DNA from: Pedobacter sp.
GTDB taxonomy: Bacteria; Bacteroidota; Bacteroidia; Sphingobacteriales; Sphingobacteriaceae
Length of the DNA: 64,000 bases
NCBI RefSeq assembly: GCF_031119335.1
Contig: NZ_JAVHXT010000001.1
Coordinates: 220,448-284,447, forward strand
Reading direction: 5' to 3'
This document shows, piece by piece, positions 38,733-48,228 of this stretch. The translations under genes and the position numbers were made by a program. The stretch's first letter is position 1, and each line of letters begins with the position of its first letter. A model generated the notes under the pieces. It was given only the letters and a program-made list of their open reading frames with translations. It had not been told where the DNA came from and did not search any database.

Positions 38733-40091
38733 ATGTTAAACAACGATACCATTATTGCTTTATCTACGCCGCCTGGCAGTGGTGCCATTGGGGTGATCCG
38801 TCTTTCTGGGCCAGCAGCCATTAGCTTAACCAATCAGGTTTTTGCGGGAAAAGATTTAGAAAAGCAAGCTACCCATACTTTACATTTTGGTTTAATTAAA
38901 GATGGGCCAGTGGTGATAGATGAAGTAGTAGCATCGTTATTTGTTGGACCAAAATCCTACACCAAAGAAAATGTGGTTGAGATTTCTTGTCATGGTTCCA
39001 ATTACATCATCCAGCAAATCATTAGTTTGCTAATCAACAAAGGCGCAAGGGCCGCCAAACCTGGAGAATTTACCTTGCGTGCTTTTTTAAATGGCGGTTT
39101 AGATTTAAGTCAGGCAGAAGCAGTGGCAGATTTAATTGCTTCGGATAGTAAGGCCTCTCACGAAGTAGCGATGCAGCAAATGCGTGGTGGTTTTTCTAAT
39201 GAGTTAAAGGATCTACGTGAGCAATTGATCCATTTTGCCAGTATGATAGAGTTAGAGCTCGATTTTGCCGAAGAAGATGTAGAATTTGCGAATCGTGACC
39301 AGTTGCGAGATTTGGTGCAACGTATCAACAAAGTGCTACAAAGGTTAATCCACTCGTTCGAAGTAGGTAATGTGATTAAAAATGGTGTGCCTGTAGTTAT
39401 TGCGGGTAAACCCAATGTTGGTAAATCAACCCTGTTAAATGCCTTGTTGAATGAAGAGCGTGCCATTGTTAGTGAAATTGCAGGTACTACTAGAGATACC
39501 ATAGAAGATGAAATCAATATCAATGGCGTAGTGTTTAGGTTTATTGATACCGCAGGTATCCGTGAAACTGCTGACGTAATTGAAGCAAAAGGGGTGGAGC
39601 GTACGCTAGATAAAATGAAGCAGGCAAAGCTGATCATTTATATGGTAGATGCGCAGGAAGATGCTGCCGAGGTTTTAGTGCAGTTGGAAGGCTTAAAAAA
39701 GCAGTCTATCCCGTATTTATTTATCGTTAATAAGACAGAGCTGTTAAATGCTAGTCAAAAAGATTTCTATCATGGACACGAGGCTTTACTTATTTCTGCG
39801 AAGGAAAAAGTAGGGATGGATCTTTTAGAACACGCACTGCTAGAGAAAGTAAATTTAAGCAACATTAACACTAGCGAAACTTTAGTGACCAATATTCGCC
39901 ACGTGGAAGCATTAAAACAAACGCAGAACTCCTTAAATAGCGTACTAGAGAATATCTATAATCCAGTTACTTCAGATTTTTTAGCTATGGATATCAAGCA
40001 GGCACTTCATTATCTAGGCGAGATCACAGGTACCGTTACGACGGATGACCTGCTAGAAAACATCTTTACGAAGTTTTGCATCGGCAAATAA
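38733..40091 (+). CDS. mnmE: tRNA modification GTPase MnmE
   Basis: 452 residues. The N-terminal tetrahydrofolate-binding domain (TIIALSTPPGSGAIGVIRLSGPAA) is followed by a helical domain with the GTPase inserted: G1 GKPNVGKSTLLN (about 226), G3 DTAGIRET, G4 NKTE. The C-terminal FCIGK carries the catalytic Cys. With MnmG it modifies U34 of tRNA wobble positions. Length and motifs are all normal. It stands alone, divergent from the AI-2E gene, with 173 bp between the two starts. Confidence 0.97.
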   Translation: MLNNDTIIALSTPPGSGAIGVIRLSGPAAISLTNQVFAGKDLEKQATHTLHFGLIKDGPVVIDEVVASLFVGPKSYTKENVVEISCHGSNYIIQQIISLLINKGARAAKPGEFTLRAFLNGGLDLSQAEAVADLIASDSKASHEVAMQQMRGGFSNELKDLREQLIHFASMIELELDFAEEDVEFANRDQLRDLVQRINKVLQRLIHSFEVGNVIKNGVPVVIAGKPNVGKSTLLNALLNEERAIVSEIAGTTRDTIEDEININGVVFRFIDTAGIRETADVIEAKGVERTLDKMKQAKLIIYMVDAQEDAAEVLVQLEGLKKQSIPYLFIVNKTELLNASQKDFYHGHEALLISAKEKVGMDLLEHALLEKVNLSNINTSETLVTNIRHVEALKQTQNSLNSVLENIYNPVTSDFLAMDIKQALHYLGEITGTVTTDDLLENIFTKFCIGK

Positions 40092-40855
40092 ATAGGTGTG
40101 CTACATCATCCTTGTGTATGTTGAGATGATTGCTTAGTCCATAACTCTTACTTTAAACGTAAATTATTTCTACATTTTAAAAACTATTATGCAAGCATAA
40201 CATGGTACACTCGTAGTACTCTATCCCTACTTGAACCCTACCTTTGATATACTTCAAACGTGCCTTTAATTAATCGTCATACTTCGCTGCCAAGATATGA
40301 TCCTATTGTGTGGACACATCCTTTTGTACTTTCCTTAAAAATTTCGTCATAGATTCGGATTACAAATCCTAGGATAATGCTTCGAGATTGCAAATCTCGA
40401 AGAGCAGGATTTTTTGCTCGCCGCCGCTGGGCTCTTACTTTTTCTCAGATTTTTTTGTTGTTTTTAATTGTCTTCAAGCTTGCTTCGCAGGTTGACCGCA
40501 AAAAGTAACAAAACCGGAGTTTACGGAGCTCATCAGCTTTTCTGATAAACTCTCGGTTGCTTATTTATTCACTTTAGTCTTTGTTTTTAATTGTTTTCAT
40601 GCTTGCTCCGCAGGTTTCTTTCAAAGAAAGTGCTTTGGCTTATTACTGCAGCCCGAAAACCGCATTAGCGTTCTTGAACACCGTTGAAAATCAATAATAG
40701 ATAAATGGTGATAAAATAAGAGACCGAAAATTAGCTGAACGAAGATTTGAGGGGCTATCGCTAGCCAAAAACATATTTTTCTTATCCCGAACTCACGTTA
40801 TTTTAAAATTTTATGTCAGTGAGTATTACTAAATGTTTAATGCCATAATTAAACA
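40092..40855. other. Intergenic region with degenerate repeats, no gene
   Basis: The region begins with TCCTATTGTGTGGACACATCC (40301-40321), related to family B at 15832. CTTCGAGATTGCAAATCTCGAAG is a perfect palindrome at about 40380-40402. Two similar stretches reading TTTTTAATTGTCTTCAAGCT and TTTTTAATTGTTTTCATGCT, each continuing GCTxCGCAGGTT, form a direct repeat roughly 130 bp apart. I see no ORF or RNA gene. Confidence 0.6.
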
Positions 40856-40887
40856 AAATACCGTAGGACACCACCTACGGTATTTTT
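40856..40887 (-). terminator. Terminator of the amidase gene
   Basis: AAATACCGTAGG and CCTACGGTATTT form a perfect 12-bp stem, with A and T runs on both sides so that it could work in both directions. It lies 15 bp after the amidase stop. Confidence 0.9.
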
Positions 40888-40901
40888 AAAAATCATTAAG
40901 G

Positions 40902-43835
40902 CTAGTTTTTTATAATCTTTTTCACTAGAGGTATATTACCGTTAAATTTTAGGAAGTAGATGCCCGAAGCTACATTGTTTAAACTGATAGCTGTTTTGGT
41001 TGTTGAGCCATCTAAAGAGATCTGTTTTAGTATTTTGCCGTTGCTATCTATCAACTGTATTTGATGATAGATACCTGCCACAAACGCAACGTTAACGATA
41101 TCTTGCGTTGGGTTTGGATAAATCTCTACTTTGTTATCAGCTAAAGACACATTAACCACTCGTACCCCTAAATCTGTTATTTTACCGTTCAAATCTTGTT
41201 GTTCTAATCGATAATAATTAATACCATTAACTGGTTTTTTATCATAAGAAACATAATTATAACCGGTTGTTGTATTTCCAAAACTTACAACTTTATCAAC
41301 AACATTAAACTGCTGCCCATCCACTGATCGGGAGATGATAAATTCTTTGTTATCAGTTTCAGAAGTGGTTTGCCACTGTAACTTAACAACTCCTGTGTTT
41401 TGCAGTGTTACATTATAGTTATGTAGTGTAACTGGCAAAGTCACATCAAAATAAGCCAATGCTTTTGCCATAAAAGCCGTAATCTGTGCTTGAGGTGCAG
41501 TTTCTAATGTAAATCCAAGATAAATAAGTGCACCAGGGGTAGTTCCAGATCCAAATGTACCTTTATAGGCAACTCCAGCATAACGTGTTGAGTTATTATA
41601 ACTTAAAATTCGCGTTCCACCGCCAGCACTGTTAATATTATCCGGAAATCTTGCTACATAACTCTCACCAAGGTTTAGCGTTACGCCCTCAAACGGAGTA
41701 CCTGTTATTCCCGTCACAGGATTGTCTATGGCTACAGCGCCGTCACTAACATACGATGCCTTCAAATAGTTGTTCATAAAACTTAAATCGTACTCAGCTA
41801 CAGTAGTAGTTCGCCCTAAATTGTATGCAATTTCTGATCCGGTAATGAGCAGTTTTCCGCCATTATCTAAGAAAGATTTGACTTTATCTTTATTTGTTCC
41901 GTTAAAAACCTTGTCAGCGCTAGAATCGTCCCCGGTAAACCATAGCACAATATCGTAGTCGTTTAATGAAATAGTTCCTGCGTCTATCATCTCGTCGGCA
42001 GCAGAATTAATTCGCATGGTAGCGTTGTCTTTTAACGTATTAAAATAAATGGCAGAAAAATTATGCGATCTCGATTTATAGTCATTAACTCGATCAAATG
42101 CATCAACAATAAGCACCCTTGGCCCTGTTGTAGTATTTATAGTTCTACTATAAACATCACTTGGTACACTTTCAACATCGGGATTAACACCATTGGGAAC
42201 CACCGCAGTAAGTTTGAAATGAACCGCAGGCGTAGTAGGCACCACTAAAAATTGACTTGGGTTTAAACTGACACTTGTTGTGGCGGCTGTTAAGGTAGTT
42301 TCATCAGCAGCTAAGGCCCAACCGCTAAAATTGTCGTCTAAGGCATAATATAAGCGATATCCTTTTAATGTAGGCTCGGTGTTGGCTTTCCACGCTGCAT
42401 TTACTACGTCAGAAGCTCCCGCACCTGTTACGTAATACAGCGTTGGTAATGAAACTGACGGAATTACAACGCCACCGGCAATTCTGCTCAATAAATTTGT
42501 CCAACGTGCAGCAGTTAAATTAGGACAATTGGTATTGCCAACATCATTATGACCATATATGCCACGATCCCCATTAACTCCTCTCCTTACTCTTGGAATG
42601 TTATTTCTATTACAAACATCTATAGCTAGGTTTGCTGCGGCGACTAACATCGGTTCGCTATCCCACATGTCCAAGTTGGTAGCTAAAACTTCATGTTCTG
42701 TACTTACACCTGCACCATTCCATTGTGGATAACCGGTTACACCTTGTGAATAAGCTCGGTCGCTTTCTCTCACTACCTGCGATATTTCACCATCAATATT
42801 TCGAATAGCATAATGAGCGCTCGATGGTGAAGTACGTGTGCAATCACTAAACCAAGCTATTGCACCAGCATAAGTTCCGGTTGCCATATAATGAACAAAA
42901 TAGTATTCGATGTTATAACCGTTTCGCCCTGTACCATAGTTACAAGTTGTAAGTCTGTTTATTGCAGTTGGATAATCGGTGGTTGTACTAGGAACACCTT
43001 GAACACTTCTATTTGTTTTTTCAGGTGCGTTTTTATATTCAGGAATAGTTATTGGTTTAGCGTCAATTTGAATAATTTCTCTCCAAAGCGATACCGTTTT
43101 ACTTCCGTTTTTGATCACATTGTAAAAACTTGTTGCTAGCGAAGTCTTCATTTCTTCGTTGCTTAAACCCGTCAAATCTCTCGTTGCCTCAAACCAATCC
43201 GCTAAATCATCCGATTTAGGTTTGCCTTTTTGATAATGGGCTAACAACGCAGCTGCGGCTCTAATATTTGCTTTGGCTTCATTTTTTATATCTTCAACAC
43301 TTGACTTCGTCAAACTTGCAGCAAGTGTAATTTGTTTGATACGATCCGTTTCTATCAGACCCATCATTCCATAAGAGCCATAAAAAGATGGTCCTGTTTG
43401 TGCCCAATTGCTTTGCACTTGAGCGGCAGCTTTTAATATGATTGCCGGTACTCGAAATTCAGCTGCTGCGTCATTGATATATTTTTCTGTGGTTGCTACA
43501 GACGGATGCGGACGATTTAAAATTTCGGCAAGGTGTTCATGGTCTTCTCCACCATGATCATATTCAATAACTACACCTTGGGTTTTAGCTGATTGATTTT
43601 GTTTTTCTATCGCGGCTTTCCGGTTGCGGTCGGTATTTGAAAGAAAGTCGTTCATGTCTCTTTGCAAAAACACATCACCGTTTCCATAGACATTTTTTTT
43701 TATTGGCGAGCTTAAATGTTTATCTGCCAATTTAATCAAGTCTTCATTGGTTCTTTTGACTTGTGCAATGGCGCTACTTGATATTGCCAAAACTACAGCA
43801 ATAGCTTTTAGAATAAAAGGTAATTTTCTTCTCAT
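40902..43835 (-). CDS. T9SS-secreted N-acetylmuramoyl-L-alanine amidase
   Basis: 977 residues. A signal peptide (LKAIAVVLAISSSAIA) is followed by a helical region (about 30-290) with lysozyme-like or FlgJ-like patterns (AAAQVQSNWAQTGPSFYGSYGMMGL). Next is an amidase_2/PGRP-type domain (about 310-470) with zinc-ligand candidates in YYFVHYMATG, SAHYAIRN and YGHNDVGNTNCPN. A fibronectin-like part follows, then a region with a flavodoxin- or GATase-like pattern (VLIVDAFDRVNDY...DYDIVLWFTGDD). The type-A T9SS sorting domain closes the protein (VEIYPNPTQDIVNV...GIYFLKF). It should cut the stem-peptide/MurNAc bond of peptidoglycan outside the cell, perhaps of other bacteria. Confidence 0.9.
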   Translation of the reverse strand: MRRKLPFILKAIAVVLAISSSAIAQVKRTNEDLIKLADKHLSSPIKKNVYGNGDVFLQRDMNDFLSNTDRNRKAAIEKQNQSAKTQGVVIEYDHGGEDHEHLAEILNRPHPSVATTEKYINDAAAEFRVPAIILKAAAQVQSNWAQTGPSFYGSYGMMGLIETDRIKQITLAASLTKSSVEDIKNEAKANIRAAAALLAHYQKGKPKSDDLADWFEATRDLTGLSNEEMKTSLATSFYNVIKNGSKTVSLWREIIQIDAKPITIPEYKNAPEKTNRSVQGVPSTTTDYPTAINRLTTCNYGTGRNGYNIEYYFVHYMATGTYAGAIAWFSDCTRTSPSSAHYAIRNIDGEISQVVRESDRAYSQGVTGYPQWNGAGVSTEHEVLATNLDMWDSEPMLVAAANLAIDVCNRNNIPRVRRGVNGDRGIYGHNDVGNTNCPNLTAARWTNLLSRIAGGVVIPSVSLPTLYYVTGAGASDVVNAAWKANTEPTLKGYRLYYALDDNFSGWALAADETTLTAATTSVSLNPSQFLVVPTTPAVHFKLTAVVPNGVNPDVESVPSDVYSRTINTTTGPRVLIVDAFDRVNDYKSRSHNFSAIYFNTLKDNATMRINSAADEMIDAGTISLNDYDIVLWFTGDDSSADKVFNGTNKDKVKSFLDNGGKLLITGSEIAYNLGRTTTVAEYDLSFMNNYLKASYVSDGAVAIDNPVTGITGTPFEGVTLNLGESYVARFPDNINSAGGGTRILSYNNSTRYAGVAYKGTFGSGTTPGALIYLGFTLETAPQAQITAFMAKALAYFDVTLPVTLHNYNVTLQNTGVVKLQWQTTSETDNKEFIISRSVDGQQFNVVDKVVSFGNTTTGYNYVSYDKKPVNGINYYRLEQQDLNGKITDLGVRVVNVSLADNKVEIYPNPTQDIVNVAFVAGIYHQIQLIDSNGKILKQISLDGSTTKTAISLNNVASGIYFLKFNGNIPLVKKIIKN

Positions 43836-44067
43836 ACTGAATATATTTTAGTGTTAGGTTTATTAAAAATTCATGCAAAAAAGAGCACACTTTATTCCAT
43901 AGATAACTGATTGATAGTGTAAGTCTAAGAATAATAAATTTAAAATGCAAGTTAATGCGGTTTTGTATTGCAAATCACGTAAAAAACCGCACACAAAAAG
44001 CTTTAGGTGTTATATTTTTCGCTCTGCGCAATCACCGGCGATATTTTGGCATTCTTTACTAATTAAC

Positions 44068-44120
44068 GTCATGCTAGACTTGTGCCTAACAAAATCTGGT
44101 ATAGTCTGAGATCTTAATGC
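44068..44120 (+). repeat. Interspersed element, family C (CGTCAT...GATCTTAATGC), copy 1
   Basis: CGTCATGCTAGAC...GTCTGAGATCTTAATGC. Related copies lie at 44309-44350 (divergent), 44521-44553 and, inverted, at 61424-61454. Confidence 0.55.
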
Positions 44121-44137
44121 GGTAGTATTATATTTCA

Positions 44138-44257
44138 TTAAGCTTTATCAGCAAACCGGTCAAAAAACGCGGAAGTTTATAAAGCTTTAAGCCCGCCATA
44201 ATAAATCGGTGCTAACCGATAATTGAAGCCCACCTGCGTTAATGGTGGGCTTTTTTT
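44138..44257 (+). ncRNA. Candidate structured small RNA ending in a terminator
   Basis: Three nested or serial stems occur in 120 bp. AAGCTTTAT (44140-44148) pairs with ATAAAGCTT (44179-44187). ATCGGT-GCTA-ACCGAT forms a perfect hairpin. AAGCCCACC and GGTGGGCTT form a strong stem followed by seven Ts at 44226-44257. No ORF uses this terminator, as the amidase gene reads the other way. I do not recognise the family; it is not an obvious 6S, SRP or tmRNA. It could instead be the leftover terminator of a decayed gene. Confidence 0.5.
44226..44257 (+). terminator. Rho-independent terminator of the candidate small RNA
   Basis: AAGCCCACC-TGCGTTAAT-GGTGGGCTT followed by TTTTTTT. Confidence 0.85.
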
Positions 44258-44392
44258 GGTTGAGATAGGGCAGTGGTTGTAGTGAGGTTATTTGTAAAGT
44301 CTGTTCCTAAGTTCCCTTATCCTCGTGTATGCGGGGATCTTAAAGCGGTGATATTAAGTAAGAAATCAATATCCCTACCCTGTAGCAACTTT

Positions 44393-44451
44393 AGTCCCGC
44401 TTTACACTATAGTCCCGATAAAATCGGGAGTTGCCGTTGCAATCGGGTTTA
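44393..44451 (+). repeat. Interspersed palindromic element, family A, copy 5
   Basis: AGTCCCGCTTTACAC, inner TCCCGATAAAATCGGGA, end CAATCGGGTTTA. It is nearly the same as the copy at 24312-24371. Confidence 0.8.
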
Positions 44452-44520
44452 ATTAAGAAAAGCTTGTGCAAAACACGTAAAACCTTGCATCGTCGTATAA
44501 GCCATTAACCATTCCTAGTT

Positions 44521-44553
44521 CGTCATCCTCAACTCGATTGGGGATCTTAATGC
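44521..44553 (+). repeat. Interspersed element, family C, copy 3
   Basis: CGTCATCCTCAACTCGATTG followed by GGGATCTTAATGC. It matches the inverse of 61424-61454 at most positions. Confidence 0.6.
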
Positions 44554-44690
44554 GTTAGTGTTTAAACCACGCTGTCAAATGAACTAATGAGCAAATGAAC
44601 CAATAAACCCAAAAAAACCATTTCCATAATCCCAATCTTTCCTTTAAATTAGCATAAGCCAAACAACAATCTAAAACGCTCACAATTATC

Positions 44691-45869
44691 ATGGAATATT
44701 TTCCGCTCATTTTACTCTCATTTTTGCTAATTTTAGCTATCATTAGGCCATTCACCGTTTTATTTCATGAGCTGGGGCACGCTGTACCTGCTTTACTAAT
44801 GACCAAAGGAAAGGTAGCGATCTATCTAGGTTCATACGGCGATCCAAATAAGAGTTTACATTTTAATATTGGACGGTTAGAGTTTTGGTCTAAATACAAT
44901 CCCTTTACTTGGCGTGCCGGACTTTGTGTCCCTTCTTCTGCGGATATGTCCTATAGCCAACGTATCATCTTCATTTTAGCAGGCCCACTTGCGTCTTTAA
45001 TTATAGCGTCAATTGCATGTTACTTTACTTTCGCGTTTGACTTACATGGTAGTATCAAAATTATACTCATCATCTTTCTCGGCTCAGCTATCTTCGATCT
45101 ATTTGTCAACTTAAAGCCTTCTGCTAAGCCAATAGCGCTTTACGACGGTAGTTTTGCGCACAATGATGGGTATAGGTTAAAGCAGCTCTACTATTTTAAA
45201 AAGTTACCTGCTACTTACGAAACAGCTGCTAAATTATACAACCAAGAAAAATATGAGGAAGCAGGGGCTTTATTTCATGAAATGTTAGAAAAAGGTATCA
45301 AAGAAACTGATATTTATAGATTAGCCATTATCTCGTTCCTGCAGACAGGAAAGTTCCAATTAGCAAGTATTTGGCTCGACGAATTTACAAAAGCCGACAC
45401 CTTGGACGCTGATGATTTTTCTAACGTCGCACTGGCATATGCTCACATCAATGAGCATCAAAACGCAATTGAATATAATACGAAAGCTTTATTGCTAAAC
45501 CCCGAACATAAATATGCTTTAAATAACAAGGGTTATACCTTAAACCTGCTCAACAAATTTGAAGAAGCCATCCCCTTATTTGATAAAGCTATTGAAATAG
45601 ATAACGACTTTGCCTATGCCTATAATAATCGAGGCCTATCGAAGATCAAAACCGGTCTACAAGAAGAAGGGCTGGAAGATATCAAGCACTCTTTTACACT
45701 CGATGAAAATAATGCCTACGGCTATCGTAACTTGGGTATCTATCATTTAGATAGAGGTGAGCATGTCGAAGCTATAGATCTGTTCAAAAAGGCGAAGGAA
45801 TTAGACCATACAACTCATGGCATTAACGAATTGATTAAAGAAGCAGAAACGGCAATTTATAAAGCTTAA
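44691..45869 (+). CDS. Membrane metalloprotease-like (M50-type HExxH) protein with TPR repeats
   Basis: 392 residues. The N-terminal half has about four membrane segments and FHELGHAVPALL (HExxH, about residue 26) as in site-2-protease-type enzymes. A possible third ligand lies in FDLFVNLKPSAKP. The C-terminal half (about 190-390) is at least five TPR units (e.g. ALLLNPEHKYALNNKGYTLN, AYNNRGLSKIKTGLQEEG). The HELGH and the NL-P segment support an intramembrane protease or a related non-proteolytic protein. It starts after a repeat-rich gap and is followed by a small membrane protein gene. Confidence 0.8.
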   Translation: MEYFPLILLSFLLILAIIRPFTVLFHELGHAVPALLMTKGKVAIYLGSYGDPNKSLHFNIGRLEFWSKYNPFTWRAGLCVPSSADMSYSQRIIFILAGPLASLIIASIACYFTFAFDLHGSIKIILIIFLGSAIFDLFVNLKPSAKPIALYDGSFAHNDGYRLKQLYYFKKLPATYETAAKLYNQEKYEEAGALFHEMLEKGIKETDIYRLAIISFLQTGKFQLASIWLDEFTKADTLDADDFSNVALAYAHINEHQNAIEYNTKALLLNPEHKYALNNKGYTLNLLNKFEEAIPLFDKAIEIDNDFAYAYNNRGLSKIKTGLQEEGLEDIKHSFTLDENNAYGYRNLGIYHLDRGEHVEAIDLFKKAKELDHTTHGINELIKEAETAIYKA

Positions 45870-45948
45870 ATTACGGTACAGGCGAAACATCTTTCGCTTT
45901 AAGCTGATATAAAGACGAAAATTTTTCGTTCCCTAATGAAAAACACTA

Positions 45949-46206
45949 ATGAAAAAAGAACTGACAGAATTAAACAATGAAGAGCTTTTAAAGAAGCATA
46001 AAGAACTCAAAAATGGTAAAATAATCAATGCGGCAATTGTTGGCTTTACTATCGGTATTTTCTGTTACAGCGCCTTAAATAATGGTTTTGGTCTATTTAC
46101 GTTCTTTCCTTTATTAATTGCCTATCTGATTATCAAAAACTCAAAAAATGATAAGATTTTAATGGCGGAAGTAGAAAAGGAGTTAAGAACCAGAGGTTTG
46201 GAATAA
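45949..46206 (+). CDS. Small membrane protein, unknown function
   Basis: 85 residues. A charged N-terminal helix (KKELTELNNEELLKKHKELKNG) is followed by two hydrophobic helices (INAAIVGFTIGIFCYSAL; LFTFFPLLIAYLIIKNS) and a charged tail. This looks like the small FUSC-less membrane proteins common in Bacteroidota. No motif suggests a function. It lies 79 bp after the protease-TPR gene. Confidence 0.7.
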   Translation: MKKELTELNNEELLKKHKELKNGKIINAAIVGFTIGIFCYSALNNGFGLFTFFPLLIAYLIIKNSKNDKILMAEVEKELRTRGLE

Positions 46207-46263
46207 AGGACAAATACAAAAAGATAATTTCTAGGGTTCAGCTTCGTACCTGCTTCGGTGCTT

Positions 46264-46291
46264 CTTCGGTAAAAAGGCCATTTTACCGAAG
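46264..46291. repeat. Perfect 11-bp inverted repeat in a TTCGG-rich repeat
   Basis: CTTCGGTAAAA and TTTTACCGAAG flank AGGCCA. It is part of a stretch rich in CCGAAC/TTCGG (about 46250-46330) typical of interspersed repeats. It sits at the boundary of the NHL remnant. Confidence 0.75.
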
Positions 46292-46379
46292 GCTTCCCGA
46301 ACAAGTACCGAACACAAACCGAACAAGGGTAGGAAAAACCGACCAGTTTCGGATAAAAAAGACAAGGAGTAAGTGTGTT

Positions 46380-46640
46380 TGTGTAGGCAGCCAAGGGAAT
46401 ATCTATATCGCAGATTTTGGCAACCAAAGGGTTAAAATTACCATGGCAGATGAGAAAATTAATACTATAGCAGGATATAAATGGGGTGAAGAAAATGGGG
46501 ATTGGAAGAATGCGAATTGGGCGAGATTAACCAATCCCTTTGCAATTTACGCGGCATCAGATGGCTCTATCCTGTTTTCCGACTTGGGCAACAATCTGAT
46601 CAGAAAATTGACACCAATAAGGTGGGCATATGGTTGGTAG
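46380..46640 (+). pseudogene. Remnant of an NHL-repeat protein
   Basis: One open frame encodes GNIYIADFGNQRVKIT... and later DGSILFSDLGNNLIRKLTP. These are two recognisable NHL beta-propeller blades (the pattern G-x-I-x-x-A/S-D-x-G-N-x-x-x-R-K). There is no plausible start or signal peptide: upstream is repeat sequence, and the frame stops after the second blade. Full NHL proteins have six or more blades. I read this as a decayed internal fragment. Confidence 0.65.
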
Positions 46641-46716
46641 TGACATTGTACCGAAGGTTTATCAATAATAAATGGGCGAAAAAGTCACATTTTAACGTTA
46701 AATATCCTGAATTAGG

Positions 46717-47295
46717 TTATTTATGCTGCCAACATTTACCTCCTCCGGCAACCACTCGTTTACAGTATCCACCTGATTTGTTTTTAGCGCCGCACACAGT
46801 AGAGGTAGGAGTGGAAGAACCGCCACCACTATTTCCTCCACTGGAACCTGATCCTATATATTGACCAAAACTTGAACTACCGTTACCGTTTATAGTATGG
46901 TATGAAATACTAGCGGAATTGTATCCTAGGTTGCCATAAATTACCTCTTCGTCCTTTAGAATGTAAGCCGAGATAGATTGATAGGCTGAAAGCGTAGTCT
47001 TAACGTTCAGTTTCAGTTCGAAGCTAACTTTCGCAGGGAATTCGTAGCTCCAGTTTCCTATATTTGATTTCAATGTTTTAGTGTTATTGGAAGCATCGGT
47101 GTATGTAATGTCGCAATAATTGCAATTTACTTCATAGCTATATTTAGGAAAGACCTCTTCATTAGGTTGATCTTCTTTTTTCTTACAAGAAGAGACCAAA
47201 ATAACGGCGAGCATAGCGACATACAATTTAGGAAAATTAAAAAATGATTGTCGATTATATGTTTTAAGCATTTTTTTAAAAGGATTTAAAGGCAC
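46717..47295 (-). CDS. Lipoprotein with a C-terminal Cys-rich CGAKTKxGxxCKR-like motif
   Basis: 192 residues, or 184 if translation starts at the second ATG (47271). A lipobox is present (LAVILVSSC). The middle is beta-rich with CNYCDITY. A Gly/Ser linker leads to CGAKNKSGGYCKRVV...GGGKCWQHK, a CxnCxnCxxH motif like the small zinc-binding tails of several Bacteroidota and phage proteins. It is the last gene of the TerB operon (23 bp after the VWA-like gene), so it probably belongs to the operator-controlled regulon. Role unknown. Confidence 0.72.
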   Translation of the reverse strand: MPLNPFKKMLKTYNRQSFFNFPKLYVAMLAVILVSSCKKKEDQPNEEVFPKYSYEVNCNYCDITYTDASNNTKTLKSNIGNWSYEFPAKVSFELKLNVKTTLSAYQSISAYILKDEEVIYGNLGYNSASISYHTINGNGSSSFGQYIGSGSSGGNSGGGSSTPTSTVCGAKNKSGGYCKRVVAGGGKCWQHK

Positions 47296-47318
47296 GCTCA
47301 GTAAGAACGTGCCACTGT

Positions 47319-48227
47319 TTATTTATTCGAGAGTGTTTTTTTGATGATGGTATCCATGTAGGTGGGTAGGTCTATTCCCTTAATTTGGAAGTCTGTTATC
47401 CCCATTTGCATAAACCAATCTGCCCAATACTTTTTGATTATGTCCTCTTCAAAATCCTTCCCCTTTTGCGGATTGATGCCGATCACTAAAACCTTTAAGT
47501 CTTGAAGGCCACTGGTGGCTGGAATGAAACCGATTTTTGCATCATCCATGCGTTGGGCAAAGTCGGAATGATTTAGTTGGGCGGTTCTGATTAGTTCGGG
47601 ATTGAGGTAAGATGTTTTATTATCTACCTTCAATTTGTTTTCTTGATGGTACATGTAGCCGTCGGTTATGATAACTAATACATTGTGATGCTCTGGCAAT
47701 ATACATTGATCTTTCACCTTGTTTTTAAAGAACGACCAAATATCAGCTCCAATGAACTTGTTTTCTTTTAGAGCTACTTGATAAATCTGTTCAGCAGATG
47801 ATGCGTAAATGGGCGTAATACTAGTTATTTTATCCGGTGTAGCTGTAGACTTGTCAAACACAAATCTCATTTCTTTGGCGAGGTCATTGATCTCTTTCGA
47901 TTTGGGCTCAGGTTCAAAGAAGAGCTGCATGGTTTCATTCATACTACTGATCTTTGTTTTGTTCACATGGTTTTGAAAAGCTTCCGCCAGACTTTTGATA
48001 TAGCCTAAGTCACGCTGATAGATTTCCATTGTTTCACTCGGATACTTCTTTGGGTCTATCCTGTCAGAAAGGTCAAGAAAAATACTTAAGTTAAGATTTT
48101 TTGCATGCTTCTGATTTGAAATGGCCGTTTGTTTTGCAGCTTTTTGAGGTTCTGAATTACAGCTATTTGCGAGAGTTAAGATGATGAGGGCAGCTGCAAG
48201 CAGAACTAAGTGAAAATATTTTTTCAT
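47319..48227 (-). CDS. VWA-like lipoprotein
   Basis: 302 residues. A lipoprotein signal (LLAAALIILTLANSC) is followed by a von Willebrand A-like fold: the strand LNLSIFLDLSDRI gives a D-x-S-x-type start, and NVLVIITDGYMY is the later I-T-D-G element. The classic DxSxS is altered to DLSDR, so metal binding may be weak. It follows the coiled-coil membrane gene by 1 bp. TerB, VWA-like and membrane coiled-coil proteins in one operon recall Ter-type stress modules. Confidence 0.68.
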   Translation of the reverse strand: MKKYFHLVLLAAALIILTLANSCNSEPQKAAKQTAISNQKHAKNLNLSIFLDLSDRIDPKKYPSETMEIYQRDLGYIKSLAEAFQNHVNKTKISSMNETMQLFFEPEPKSKEINDLAKEMRFVFDKSTATPDKITSITPIYASSAEQIYQVALKENKFIGADIWSFFKNKVKDQCILPEHHNVLVIITDGYMYHQENKLKVDNKTSYLNPELIRTAQLNHSDFAQRMDDAKIGFIPATSGLQDLKVLVIGINPQKGKDFEEDIIKKYWADWFMQMGITDFQIKGIDLPTYMDTIIKKTLSNK

Positions 48228-48228
48228 A

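Noticed and set aside
46502-46864. 120-residue plus-strand ORF
   Set aside because: It overlaps the NHL remnant in another frame and runs antisense into the Gly/Ser tail of the lipoprotein gene, which has better support.
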